The notes under the pieces are model-generated. The model was given only the letters and a program-made list of their open reading frames with translations, was not told where the DNA came from and ran no database searches. Source: DASZBR01 sp035943935 (GTDB lineage: Bacteria > Pseudomonadota > Gammaproteobacteria > DASZBR01). From it: a DNA stretch of 64,000 nt. Within the stretch, counting starts at the first letter, position 1, and the number at the start of each line of letters is the position of its first letter. Both the position numbers and the translations under genes were made by a program. The stretch lies in assembly GCA_035943935.1 (NCBI GenBank), contig DASZBR010000019.1, forward strand, positions 124,001 to 188,000. The letters are read 5' to 3'. This document shows positions 9,392 to 17,507 of the stretch, one piece after another.

Positions 9392-10537
9392 TTAAATCTC
9401 CAATAATAAACGTGAAGGATCTTCTAATAACTCTTTGACAGTCACTAAAAACCGTACAGATTCTTTGCCATCGATCATGCGATGATCGTAGGACATAGCA
9501 AGATACATCATGGGTCGAATAACAATTTGGCCATTTTCAACAACCGGACGTTCTTCGATTTTGTGCATACCCAAAATTGCGCTTTGCGGAGGATTTAGAA
9601 TTGGCGTCGATAATAACGAACCAAATACACCGCCATTTGTTATGGTAAACGTCCCGCCAGTAATTTCTTCCATGGTTAATTGATTATCACGCGCTTTCTT
9701 GCCGTACTCTGCCACTTTCTTTTCGATGTCTGCGAGTGATAATTGATCGGCATCGCGTATAACAGGCACCACTAATCCACGATCGGTAGATACCGCCACG
9801 CCAATATCATAATAGCCGTGATAAACAATATCGCCGCCATCAATGGATGCATTTACTGCTGGGAATTTCTTGAGCGCTTCAACCACGGCGCGAGTAAAGA
9901 ACGACATAAAACCTAATCTAACATTATGTAATTTTTCAAATTGGTCTTTATATTTAGCCCGCAGATCCATAATATTTTGCAAATTGACTTCGTTAAATGT
10001 CGTCAATATAGCCGAGTTATGTTGTGCGGCTAATAATCTTTCGGCCACACGTGCACGCAAACGCGACATAGGCACGCGTTGTTCAGTACGCGCACCACTA
10101 CTTTCTGCAGTACTGACAGAACTTAATGTTTTTTCGCCGGATGCAACGGCTCTTCTAACAGACGGGCTTAATATGGCGTCAGATTTTGCAGATGCTGCTG
10201 GCGCAGACGTTGTCGCTGGTGCAGAAGTTGCGGCTGGCGCAGGAGTTGCTACTGGGGCAGAAACTGGCGCAGCAGCCGGTGCTGCTGTCGCCCCCGCTTT
10301 TCCTGCTTCAATATTTCCCAGTAATTCGCCTGAATTTACTTTTGTTCCATTCGGTTTCAGAATATCTTTTAAGATACCATCCGCGACCGCAGGAACTTCA
10401 ATAACAACTTTGTCTGTTTCCAGATCAACCAAATTTTCATCGCGCTTAACCGCATCACCGGGTTTTTTATGCCATGTTAATATGGTTGCATCAGCAACGG
10501 ATTCGGGTAACGGCGGAACTTTAATTTCAATGGTCAT
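9392..10537 (-). CDS. sucB: Dihydrolipoyllysine succinyltransferase (E2 of 2-oxoglutarate dehydrogenase), shortened
   Basis: The core of the 2-oxoglutarate dehydrogenase complex. The lipoyl domain (1-78) has the lipoylated Lys43 in DLETDKVVIEV. A long Ala/Pro/Thr linker follows (80-118). The catalytic domain (about 152-381) ends with the transferase motif SYDHRMIDGKESVRFL. The peripheral subunit-binding domain is reduced: only LSPSVRRAVASGE (123-135) remains, and the part that normally runs through a GTGxGGRxTxxDV loop is absent, so the catalytic domain follows almost at once. The length of 381 compares with about 405 in E. coli. The start overlaps the sucA stop (ATGA). Confidence 0.95.
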   Translation of the reverse strand: MTIEIKVPPLPESVADATILTWHKKPGDAVKRDENLVDLETDKVVIEVPAVADGILKDILKPNGTKVNSGELLGNIEAGKAGATAAPAAAPVSAPVATPAPAATSAPATTSAPAASAKSDAILSPSVRRAVASGEKTLSSVSTAESSGARTEQRVPMSRLRARVAERLLAAQHNSAILTTFNEVNLQNIMDLRAKYKDQFEKLHNVRLGFMSFFTRAVVEALKKFPAVNASIDGGDIVYHGYYDIGVAVSTDRGLVVPVIRDADQLSLADIEKKVAEYGKKARDNQLTMEEITGGTFTITNGGVFGSLLSTPILNPPQSAILGMHKIEERPVVENGQIVIRPMMYLAMSYDHRMIDGKESVRFLVTVKELLEDPSRLLLEI

Positions 10538-13209
10538 TTTGCATTTCCTTGTAACGCATCAGTAATAATTTGTTGTTGCTGAGCCACATGCAATTTATTG
10601 GATCCTAATGCAGGTGCTGCAGCAGAAAGTGGGCCAACATAACGCAATACTTGTGTTGGATTTAAAAGCTTTTTAAATTTGCCTTTTAGATACGTCCAAG
10701 CGCCTTGATTTTTAGGTTCTTCTTGACACCAGACTATATCTTTTATATTTGCATAGTTTTCTGATAACAATTTTTTAATATCTTCTTTTGGAAATGGATA
10801 TAATTCTTCCACTCGAACTAAAGCAATAGAATTAATTTTTTGCGCACGACGTGCTTCTAATAAAGTATAGTAAACTTTACCTGTGCAAAAAATCACGCGC
10901 GTAATGTCAGCTGTTTTTAGCGGATCACTTTCTGGAATAATTTTTTGAAAAAATCCTTGACTCAAATCTTCCAAAGTCGATGTCACTAATTTATGGCGTA
11001 ATAAACTTTTAGGTGTCATGACAATTAAGGGTTTGCGAACGGGACGAACCATTTGTCGCCGCAACATATGAAATAACTGCGCAGGTGTCGATGGCATACA
11101 CACTTGCATATTATCTTGTGCACAGGATTGTAAAAAACGCTCTAAACGCGCAGACGAATGTTCAGGGCCCATGCCTTCTTGACCATGCGGCAATAACATC
11201 ACCAATCCACTCAGCCTTCCCCATTTTTGTTCGCCTGAACTAATAAATTGATCGATCACCACTTGCGAACCGTTTACAAAATCACCAAACTGCGCTTCCC
11301 ATAAAACCAACGTACTGGGCGTATTCGTTGCATAACCATACTCAAACGCCACAACCGCTTCTTCGGATAAAATAGAATCAAATATGGAAAAAGTAGCTTT
11401 CTGTGACACATGTTCCAATGGAACATAAATATTGCCGTTTTGAAAATCATGCAATACCGCATGGCGGTGTGCGAATGTTCCACGTCCACAGTCTTGTCCT
11501 GACATACGGACGTTATATCCGTCATTTAATAAAGTCGCATACGCGAGATTTTCGGCAAATCCCCAATTCATAGGAATTTCGCCTTTAGCCATTTTCTTAT
11601 TATCTTCATTGGTCTTCGCGACTTGTGGTTGTAACGTCATCCCACTTGGAATGGTATTAATTTCTGTGGCGAGTTTTTTTAAAACATCTATTTTTACAGC
11701 AGTATTGGATTTGAGATCAAAACTTTTGTCGAGGTATGGCGTCCAATCTTCGCCCTGTTGATTAATATGTTGTGAAATAACTTCTGGTAAAGGATTTTTA
11801 CCCTGATCTAAGCTATCTCTATAATTTGTGATTAAATAATCAGCGTCTTCTTTTTTTATTTTGCCTAATTGAATTAATTTATCCGCATAAATTTCACGCG
11901 GCGTAGCATGTTGTTTGATCACTTGATACATAACAGGTTGTGTTGCCGCCGGTTCATCTGATTCGTTGTGACCATGTCGTCGATAGCAAATTAAATCAAT
12001 GACGATATCTTTCGCAAATTTCATGCGGTAATCAATGGCAAGTTGTGCGACAAAAAATACCGCTTCCGGATCATCGCCATTCACATGAAAAATCGGCGCC
12101 TCAACCATTTTTGCAATATCCGTACAATAATAGGATGAACGCGCATCTCTCGGATCCGTTGTAAATCCGACTTGATTATTAACAACGATATGAATAGTCC
12201 CGCCTGTACCAAATCCACGTGTTTGTGATAAGGCAAACGTTTCCATCACAACGCCTTGTCCGGCAAATGCCGCATCACCGTGAATTTGAATGCCCAATAT
12301 TTCTTGGCGTTTCTCTAAACCGTAACGCTTTTGTCGTGCACGGACTGATCCAATAGTGACGGGTGAAACTATTTCGAGATGCGATGGATTAAAAGCCAGT
12401 GCTAAATGCAAGCTTCCTGCCAACGTTTTTATATCCGAAGAGAATCCCATGTGATATTTCACATCGCCGGTTCGGCCATGATTGTCAGCTTTGCCTTCAA
12501 ATTCATCGAATAAATCTTTCGGCGCTTTACCTAAAATATTCATCAGAACATTTAATCGTCCACGATGCGCCATGCCGATGACAATTTCCTTCACACTTTG
12601 CGTTGCAGAGCGCTGAACAATTTCATCTAACAGGGGAATTAAACTATCACCGCCTTCGAGGGAGAATCTTTTTTGACCCACATATTTTGTGCCCAAATAT
12701 TTTTCTAATCCATCCGCTGCCGTCAAACACGCCAAAATTCTTTTTTGTTTTTCGAGCGTGAGTGGTTGTCGGTTCGCAGGATTTTCTAATCTATCTTGAA
12801 TCCATTGCACTTCGGTTTGATTGGTAATATGCATGTATTCTGCGCCGATGGAACCACAATAAATTTCTTGTAATTTTTTATCGTCGGGCAGCACAGCATC
12901 TACGCGAGGTAACGCTAAATTCAATGGATCTAATTTGGCATGAACATGGCCGCGCGTTCTGTATAAATAAGCAATATCTGATTCTAGGCCTACATTCGAT
13001 GACACCATCACAGCATTATTTTTTTGTTTTGCTAGCGCAATAAATTCTTCGCGAATTTGTTCATGCGATACCGTTTCTATACCCAAAGACTGAAAATATT
13101 TTTGCCAGTCTTTACTAACAGATTCAGGATCTCGGAGAAATAATTCGTATAATTCTTCAATATAATCATCGCCGTTGATTAAATAAGAATACTGCCAAGA
13201 TTCTTTCAT
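10534..13209 (-). CDS. sucA: 2-oxoglutarate dehydrogenase E1 component
   Basis: Thiamine-diphosphate-dependent decarboxylase that passes the succinyl group to SucB. The N-terminal segment SYLINGDDYIEELYELF is the family's E2-anchoring helix. The cofactor site is visible in IGMAHRGRLNVL, GDAAFAGQGVVMETFALS and HIVVNNQVGFTTDPRDAR. The second half carries GQDCGRGTFAHRHAVLHD and LPHGQEGMGPEHSSAR. The length of 891 is slightly below the E. coli 933. Its start follows the sdhB stop by 4 nt. No lipoamide dehydrogenase gene lies in the cluster, so E3 must be encoded elsewhere. Confidence 0.97.
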   Translation of the reverse strand: MKESWQYSYLINGDDYIEELYELFLRDPESVSKDWQKYFQSLGIETVSHEQIREEFIALAKQKNNAVMVSSNVGLESDIAYLYRTRGHVHAKLDPLNLALPRVDAVLPDDKKLQEIYCGSIGAEYMHITNQTEVQWIQDRLENPANRQPLTLEKQKRILACLTAADGLEKYLGTKYVGQKRFSLEGGDSLIPLLDEIVQRSATQSVKEIVIGMAHRGRLNVLMNILGKAPKDLFDEFEGKADNHGRTGDVKYHMGFSSDIKTLAGSLHLALAFNPSHLEIVSPVTIGSVRARQKRYGLEKRQEILGIQIHGDAAFAGQGVVMETFALSQTRGFGTGGTIHIVVNNQVGFTTDPRDARSSYYCTDIAKMVEAPIFHVNGDDPEAVFFVAQLAIDYRMKFAKDIVIDLICYRRHGHNESDEPAATQPVMYQVIKQHATPREIYADKLIQLGKIKKEDADYLITNYRDSLDQGKNPLPEVISQHINQQGEDWTPYLDKSFDLKSNTAVKIDVLKKLATEINTIPSGMTLQPQVAKTNEDNKKMAKGEIPMNWGFAENLAYATLLNDGYNVRMSGQDCGRGTFAHRHAVLHDFQNGNIYVPLEHVSQKATFSIFDSILSEEAVVAFEYGYATNTPSTLVLWEAQFGDFVNGSQVVIDQFISSGEQKWGRLSGLVMLLPHGQEGMGPEHSSARLERFLQSCAQDNMQVCMPSTPAQLFHMLRRQMVRPVRKPLIVMTPKSLLRHKLVTSTLEDLSQGFFQKIIPESDPLKTADITRVIFCTGKVYYTLLEARRAQKINSIALVRVEELYPFPKEDIKKLLSENYANIKDIVWCQEEPKNQGAWTYLKGKFKKLLNPTQVLRYVGPLSAAAPALGSNKLHVAQQQQIITDALQGNAK

Positions 13210-13213
13210 GGGA

Positions 13214-13930
13214 TTACGTCTGCTCCTTTACGAGTTCGGCGCGAATTTTCCCAATCGCTTCCAACGGATTTAATCCTTTCGGGCACACACTGGTACAATT
13301 ACCAATGGAACGACAACGAAATACACTGAACGGATCATCTAAATTATCTAATCTTTCTTGCGTTGCTGTATCACGACTGTCAATAATAAATCTGAGTGCT
13401 GTTAATAATCCGGCCGGTCCAATAAATTTATCGGGATTCCACCAAAATGACGGACACGCCGTTGAGCAACAGGCACATAAAATACATTCGTATAAACCAT
13501 CTAATTTTGCGCGTTCTTCGGGAGATTGAAGACGCTCTTTTGCAGGCGGTTCTTGATCATTAATTAAATACGGTTTTACTTTTTCGTATTGTTTATAAAA
13601 CTGCGTCATGTCGACAATAAGATCTCTGACAACAGGTAAGCCGGGTAAGGGTCTTAAGGTAATCGGCGATTTTAGTGAAGATAAATGAGTAATACACGCT
13701 AAACCATTTTTGCCATTAATATTCATGCCATCAGAACCACACACGCCTTCTCGACATGAACGACGTAAAGAAAGAGTCTCATCTAAAGTATCTTTAATTA
13801 ATATGAGCGCATCCAATAACATCATGTCTGTATTATCAGGAATAGCTAATTGGTAATCCTGCATACGTGGTTCACGATCTTTTTCAGGATCAAAGCGATA
13901 AATTGAAAATTCAACAATGCGATTTGTCAT
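13214..13930 (-). CDS. sdhB: Succinate dehydrogenase iron-sulfur subunit
   Basis: Electron-transfer subunit of complex II. With the start at 13930 (MTNRIVEFSIYRFDP) the protein has 238 residues, exactly as in E. coli. An upstream in-frame start would overlap sdhA by 26 nt and add residues with no family counterpart. The [2Fe-2S] site is C59REGVC64-D67-C79. The [4Fe-4S] site is in CILCACCSTACPSFWW and the [3Fe-4S] site in CRSIGNCTSVCPKGLNP. The ATG lies one base after the sdhA TGA. Confidence 0.97.
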   Translation of the reverse strand: MTNRIVEFSIYRFDPEKDREPRMQDYQLAIPDNTDMMLLDALILIKDTLDETLSLRRSCREGVCGSDGMNINGKNGLACITHLSSLKSPITLRPLPGLPVVRDLIVDMTQFYKQYEKVKPYLINDQEPPAKERLQSPEERAKLDGLYECILCACCSTACPSFWWNPDKFIGPAGLLTALRFIIDSRDTATQERLDNLDDPFSVFRCRSIGNCTSVCPKGLNPLEAIGKIRAELVKEQT

Positions 13931-13931
13931 A

Positions 13932-15698
13932 TCAATACACTCGTTCTTTCGGTTCAAACGGCGGAACAGTCAATGGTTTCATATTGACCGGACGCTCCAT
14001 GATTTTTCCATCCAAGAAACAGACTAAATGCTTTAACCAGTGTGCATCATCGCGTGCCGGGAAATCTTCGCGTGAATGTGCACCACGACTTTCTTTACGC
14101 GCTAATGCTGCCACTGCTGTGGTATACGCCACCGCCATCAAGTTATCCAACTCCAGCGCTTCGATTCGTGCCGTATTGAATACGTTGCTGTGGTCTGATA
14201 ATACCGCATATTGTAGTCTTTCGCGTAAATCTGTCAGCTTTTTCAGGCCTTCTTCCATGAATTTTTCAGTACGGAAAACGCCGAAGTCATTCTGCATCAC
14301 GCGATTAAGCGCTTTTCGAATCTGGCTTGCACTCTCGCCTTTCGTGGCATGCTCCCAGCGATCTAATCGTGCTAATGCCATATCGAGATCATCCGCACTC
14401 GGTTCTTGCTGAGTCAGGCCTTCTTTCAAACTTGCATCTGCATGCAATCCTGCGGCTCGGCCAAAGACGACTAAATCCAAGAGAGAGTTACCGCCCAATC
14501 TATTTGCACCATGCACAGATACACATGCGCATTCGCCAACCGCATATAAGCCTTCAACTAATTTATCTTTTCCACTACTGTCTACAGTAATAGCCTGACC
14601 ATGAACATTCGTCGGAATACCACCCATCATATAATGACATGTCGGTACAACAGGAATAGGCGTTGTAATCGGATCCACATGCGCAAATGTCATCGCGAGA
14701 TCGCGTATACCGGGTAAACGCGATTTAATTAAATCTGCACCCAAGTGATCTAATTTTAATTTCACACACTGAACGCCATTGATTTCGAATCCGCGGCCTT
14801 CTCTGATTTCAAGTGCAATCGATCGGGACACAACATCTCGAGAAGCCAAATCTTTTGCGTGTGGCGCATAGCGTTCCATAAATCGTTCGCCATTTTTATT
14901 AATTAAATATCCACCCTCTCCACGCGAACCTTCTGTCACCAAACATCCTGCACCGGCAATTCCGGTGGGATGAAATTGCCACATTTCGATATCTTGAACA
15001 GGAAATCCTGCGCGTAAAAACATTCCCACGCCATCGCCCGTATTAATCAAAGCATTAGTTGTTGACTCATAAATTCGTCCTGCACCACCGGTGGCTAATA
15101 TGGTTGCGCGTGATTGAAAATAAACCACTTCGCCCGTTTCAATACATATCGCGGTAATGCCTGCGATTTTTCCGTCTGCCGTTTTCACCAAATCCATCGC
15201 ATACCATTCGTTAAAGAAATGCGCTTTTGCTTCAAGATTTTTTTGGTACAGAGTATGAAGTAATGCGTGTCCCGTTCGATCTGCAGCTGCACACGTACGT
15301 GCCGCTTGCGCACCGCCGAAATTTTTTGATTGTCCACCAAACGGACGTTGGTAAATTTTGCCATTATCCATGCGAGAAAATGGCAAGCCCATATGTTCTA
15401 ATTCATAAACGACTTCTGGGCCTGTTTTACACATATATTCAATACTATCTTGATCACCTAAATAATCAGAACCTTTTACAGTATCGTACATATGCCATTG
15501 CCATTGATCTTCCGGATCGGCGTTACCCAACGCACACGTAATTCCGCCTTGTGCTGATACGGTATGAGATCGCGTAGGAAATACTTTAGAAATCAGTGCT
15601 ACTTTTTGGCCGGTTCTGGCTAATTGAAGTGCTGCGCGCATTCCTGCTCCACCGGCGCCGACAATTAATGCATCAAATACATATTTTGGCATTGCCAT
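13932..15698 (-). CDS. sdhA: Succinate dehydrogenase flavoprotein subunit
   Basis: The catalytic subunit that oxidises succinate to fumarate. FAD-binding Rossmann motif GAGGAGMRAALQLA is at 14-27 and the covalently flavinylated histidine is His45 in TRSHTVSAQGG. The active-site stretch includes FHPTGIAGAG and SRGEGGYLINKNGERFMERY. The C-terminal RESRGAHSREDFPARDD is typical. The length of 588 equals E. coli SdhA. GGGGG precedes the ATG by about 9 nt. It lies 3 nt after sdhD. Confidence 0.98.
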   Translation of the reverse strand: MAMPKYVFDALIVGAGGAGMRAALQLARTGQKVALISKVFPTRSHTVSAQGGITCALGNADPEDQWQWHMYDTVKGSDYLGDQDSIEYMCKTGPEVVYELEHMGLPFSRMDNGKIYQRPFGGQSKNFGGAQAARTCAAADRTGHALLHTLYQKNLEAKAHFFNEWYAMDLVKTADGKIAGITAICIETGEVVYFQSRATILATGGAGRIYESTTNALINTGDGVGMFLRAGFPVQDIEMWQFHPTGIAGAGCLVTEGSRGEGGYLINKNGERFMERYAPHAKDLASRDVVSRSIALEIREGRGFEINGVQCVKLKLDHLGADLIKSRLPGIRDLAMTFAHVDPITTPIPVVPTCHYMMGGIPTNVHGQAITVDSSGKDKLVEGLYAVGECACVSVHGANRLGGNSLLDLVVFGRAAGLHADASLKEGLTQQEPSADDLDMALARLDRWEHATKGESASQIRKALNRVMQNDFGVFRTEKFMEEGLKKLTDLRERLQYAVLSDHSNVFNTARIEALELDNLMAVAYTTAVAALARKESRGAHSREDFPARDDAHWLKHLVCFLDGKIMERPVNMKPLTVPPFEPKERVY

Positions 15699-15701
15699 TT
15701 T

Positions 15702-16049
15702 TTATAACCCCCAGAGAATACTGATAGCCCATAAAAATGAGCCGACTAATACCAAAGACGTTACCGCAAGAAATAGCATGCGTATTGCTGTGGGCTTCAG
15801 ATAATCTGTCGCAATCGTCCATAGCCCAATTCGCGTATGCAGTATTAAAAAAAACAAAAACAATAGCGTACTGATACGCATAAAAATCGAGCTGAATAAT
15901 GCATGCCACGCGTAATAATCCACGACGGGATTTAGCATCACATAAATAACCAGGCTAATAATATAGATAGCCATAAACGCCGCGGTTATATTTTGAACGA
16001 GCCAATCTCTTAACCCATTGCGAGTCAAACTCGTCACACTTTTTACCAT
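15702..16049 (-). CDS. sdhD: Succinate dehydrogenase membrane anchor subunit SdhD
   Basis: One of two membrane subunits that hold haem b and the quinone site of complex II. Three hydrophobic helices are visible (about 20-40, 54-75, 88-112). The haem-ligand region LHTRIGLWTIATDYLKP matches the SdhD pattern with His at its start. The start at 16049 (MVKSVTSLTRNGLRDW) matches the E. coli N terminus and has AGGA 8 nt upstream; an in-frame TTG two codons earlier is less likely. It overlaps the end of sdhC by 7 nt. Confidence 0.93.
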   Translation of the reverse strand: MVKSVTSLTRNGLRDWLVQNITAAFMAIYIISLVIYVMLNPVVDYYAWHALFSSIFMRISTLLFLFFLILHTRIGLWTIATDYLKPTAIRMLFLAVTSLVLVGSFLWAISILWGL

Positions 16050-16438
16050 AGCCAAATTCCTAAGCCCAAAGACAATACAATAGATAAAATCAGAACCATT
16101 TTTGCGGTGAAGCGCATGGCGCGTAAACTTTCAAGCCAACCAAAATTCATAATGAAGTGTCTGATGCCGGCCATCATGTGATAAATCAAACCACTTAAGA
16201 AAAACCAGATAAAAAATTTGACGCTCTTGTGAGCAAACAACGTTTGAACAGAAGCAAAACCATCGGGGGACGATAAAGAATTTTGGAGTACCCATACTAC
16301 AAGCGGCACAAATACAAATAATAATAGCCCTGAGAGGCGATGCAAAATTGAGACTATAGCGGGAATAGGAAAACTGATTGTGAACAAATTCAGATTGACC
16401 GGACGAATTTTTTTTACCGATGGTGCTTCGGTTACCAT
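16043..16438 (-). CDS. sdhC: Succinate dehydrogenase cytochrome b556 subunit SdhC
   Basis: The other haem b membrane anchor of complex II. Key motifs are RPVNLNLFTISFPIPAIVS at the N terminus, SILHRLSG (quinone site Ser/Arg) and the haem-ligating histidine in HMMAGIRHFIMNFGW. Three membrane helices are seen. The start at 16438 is decided by GGAGGGG 5 nt upstream; a longer reading frame would place this ribosome site inside the coding region. The length of 131 matches the family. First gene of the sdh-suc operon. Confidence 0.95.
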   Translation of the reverse strand: MVTEAPSVKKIRPVNLNLFTISFPIPAIVSILHRLSGLLLFVFVPLVVWVLQNSLSSPDGFASVQTLFAHKSVKFFIWFFLSGLIYHMMAGIRHFIMNFGWLESLRAMRFTAKMVLILSIVLSLGLGIWLW

Positions 16439-16463
16439 GTTATCCCCTCCAGAAAGACGGAAA

Positions 16464-16472
16464 ATTATAGCA
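16464..16472 (-). promoter_or_regulatory. Extended -10 promoter of the sdh-suc operon
   Basis: On the minus strand TGCTATAAT, a perfect -10 hexamer with a TG extension, lies 25 nt upstream of the sdhC start. There is no good -35 hexamer, which is usual for extended -10 promoters. It is the only obvious promoter for the ten-gene run. Confidence 0.6.
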
Positions 16473-16530
16473 ACCAATGGGGTTTAAAAGAAGCGGGGAT
16501 TATTGTTGTCATCCCTCTCCCCCACCACCA

Positions 16531-16640
16531 CTGTCATCCTGAACGAAGCGCAGCGTAGTGAAGGACCTGCTTTTTTGTTTTATAGCTAAAAAAGAAGAAG
16601 CAGGTCCTTCGTCGTGAAAAGATACTCCTCAGGATGACAG
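16531..16640. repeat. REP-type inverted repeat pair (TCATCCTGA family)
   Basis: Within the 308-base gene-free stretch 16439-16746, CTGTCATCCTGA...AAGGACCTGCTT (16531-16572) is repeated in inverse orientation at 16599-16640, giving a long imperfect hairpin. A half copy nearly identical to the right arm occurs at 41911-41957. The remaining part of the stretch holds the sdhC promoter and an AT-rich CTATATATAAGG run at 16670; no gene is seen. Confidence 0.8.
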
Positions 16641-16746
16641 GCCTGATGGGGGTGAGGGAAATTTCCCTATATATAAGGTATACCCATCCCCTCATTCGAA
16701 AACTCGCCCCCTCTTGCACCCTTTCTTACGACGGCGCGATTCTCTG

Positions 16747-17157
16747 TTACTTGAACCTTCCGTATCGGTCAGCATTACGTATTGTAGCCTCAATTCGCAA
16801 TGTATCAGAGGACGAAAAGGGAAACCGATGCAAACGGGGTGACCGCACAACATCCTCTTTTTTGGGCAATGCTGGCTGTATATTTTCTGTAGACAAAACC
16901 GGCTGAACATTCGGATTTTGTTTTCGCCCTAACAACATTTCATCCAGCAACGCTTGATTAGCATTCGTTAATTTTTCTCGATGCTGTGTATTAAGATATT
17001 TCAGAAGTATTTTGTAATCAATGACATCGAACCGTGGTTCTGCAAAACACGACTCACAAAATCGATTTGGATTTTCATTGGATAAGGCACCCAAAATAGC
17101 AGACGTATCTTTTCGTATTGCTTCTTCAAATCTTTCTTTAAATGTGTCTTCTATCAT
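16747..17157 (-). CDS. Hypothetical protein, candidate secreted effector
   Basis: 136 residues, no recognised family, no signal peptide or membrane segment. It is mostly helical and charged in the first half (EDTFKERFEEAIRKDTS; DYKILLKYLNTQHREKL), then Pro/Ser-rich and basic, ending NADRYGRFK. Three Cys occur near residues 34-38. GGAGA lies 5 nt ahead of the ATG. The gene has its own promoter of the PmrA-box type (17194-17226), which it shares in form with three other orphan genes here. That points to an effector, by inference only. Confidence 0.6.
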   Translation of the reverse strand: MIEDTFKERFEEAIRKDTSAILGALSNENPNRFCESCFAEPRFDVIDYKILLKYLNTQHREKLTNANQALLDEMLLGRKQNPNVQPVLSTENIQPALPKKEDVVRSPRLHRFPFSSSDTLRIEATIRNADRYGRFK

Positions 17158-17193
17158 TAGTATCTCCGGCCACGTTCATATTATATAAGCTAG

Positions 17194-17226
17194 ATTTTAC
17201 AGGAAAAACATTAAGGTTTTCTTAAA
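17194..17226 (-). promoter_or_regulatory. PmrA-box-like composite promoter
   Basis: Coding-strand reading is TTTAAG-AAAAC-CTTAAT (17210-17226), then 10 nt beginning GTTT, then -10 TAAAAT (17194-17199). Both half-sites fit YTTAAK and are 11 nt apart. The box lies 52 nt upstream of the ATG at 17157. Confidence 0.7.
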
Positions 17227-17228
17227 TC

Positions 17229-17417
17229 CTAAAACTCCAACTCAAAATCTCGGCGAGGATTTCCAGGTTCATTAGTGAGAGGCTGACCTTTCACGGGTCC
17301 AAGATCTGCGCAACTCTTTTGTTTTTCCGCTTCCTCTCGAGCGACGCGATACTTGTCGTCGAAAAATGCCTTAGGTTGTGGGATCTGCGTTTTAGGTAAG
17401 TCTGTTGGTTCGTTCAT
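17229..17417 (-). CDS. Small hypothetical protein, candidate secreted effector
   Basis: 62 residues, hydrophilic, with no recognised domain: MNEPTDLPKTQIPQPKAFF, then a charged helix KYRVAREEAEKQKSC and a Pro/Gly-rich end EPGNPRRDFELEF. The AGAGG site 8 nt before the ATG and a well-formed promoter (17448-17480, the best of the set) make it a real gene despite its size. It is followed 2 nt later by the promoter box of the next orphan gene, so the two are probably separately transcribed but coregulated. Confidence 0.6.
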   Translation of the reverse strand: MNEPTDLPKTQIPQPKAFFDDKYRVAREEAEKQKSCADLGPVKGQPLTNEPGNPRRDFELEF

Positions 17418-17447
17418 AGTATGGCCTCTTTAGTTTAGTGTGGGCAC

Positions 17448-17480
17448 ATTATACGGAATGAACCTTAAGGTTTTCTTAAG
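17448..17480 (-). promoter_or_regulatory. PmrA-box-like composite promoter (perfect half-sites)
   Basis: Coding strand: CTTAAG-AAAAC-CTTAAG (17464-17480), 10-nt spacer beginning GTTC, -10 TATAAT (17448-17453). Both hexamers are identical. The box is 46 nt upstream of the ATG at 17417. Confidence 0.75.
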
Positions 17481-17507
17481 ACCCAGAATATATTAGCTTT
17501 CTGAACA

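Noticed and set aside
9843..10565. 240-codon plus-strand frame opposite sucB
   Set aside because: Its Ala/Gly-rich composition is the mirror of the sucB linker; no independent evidence for a gene.
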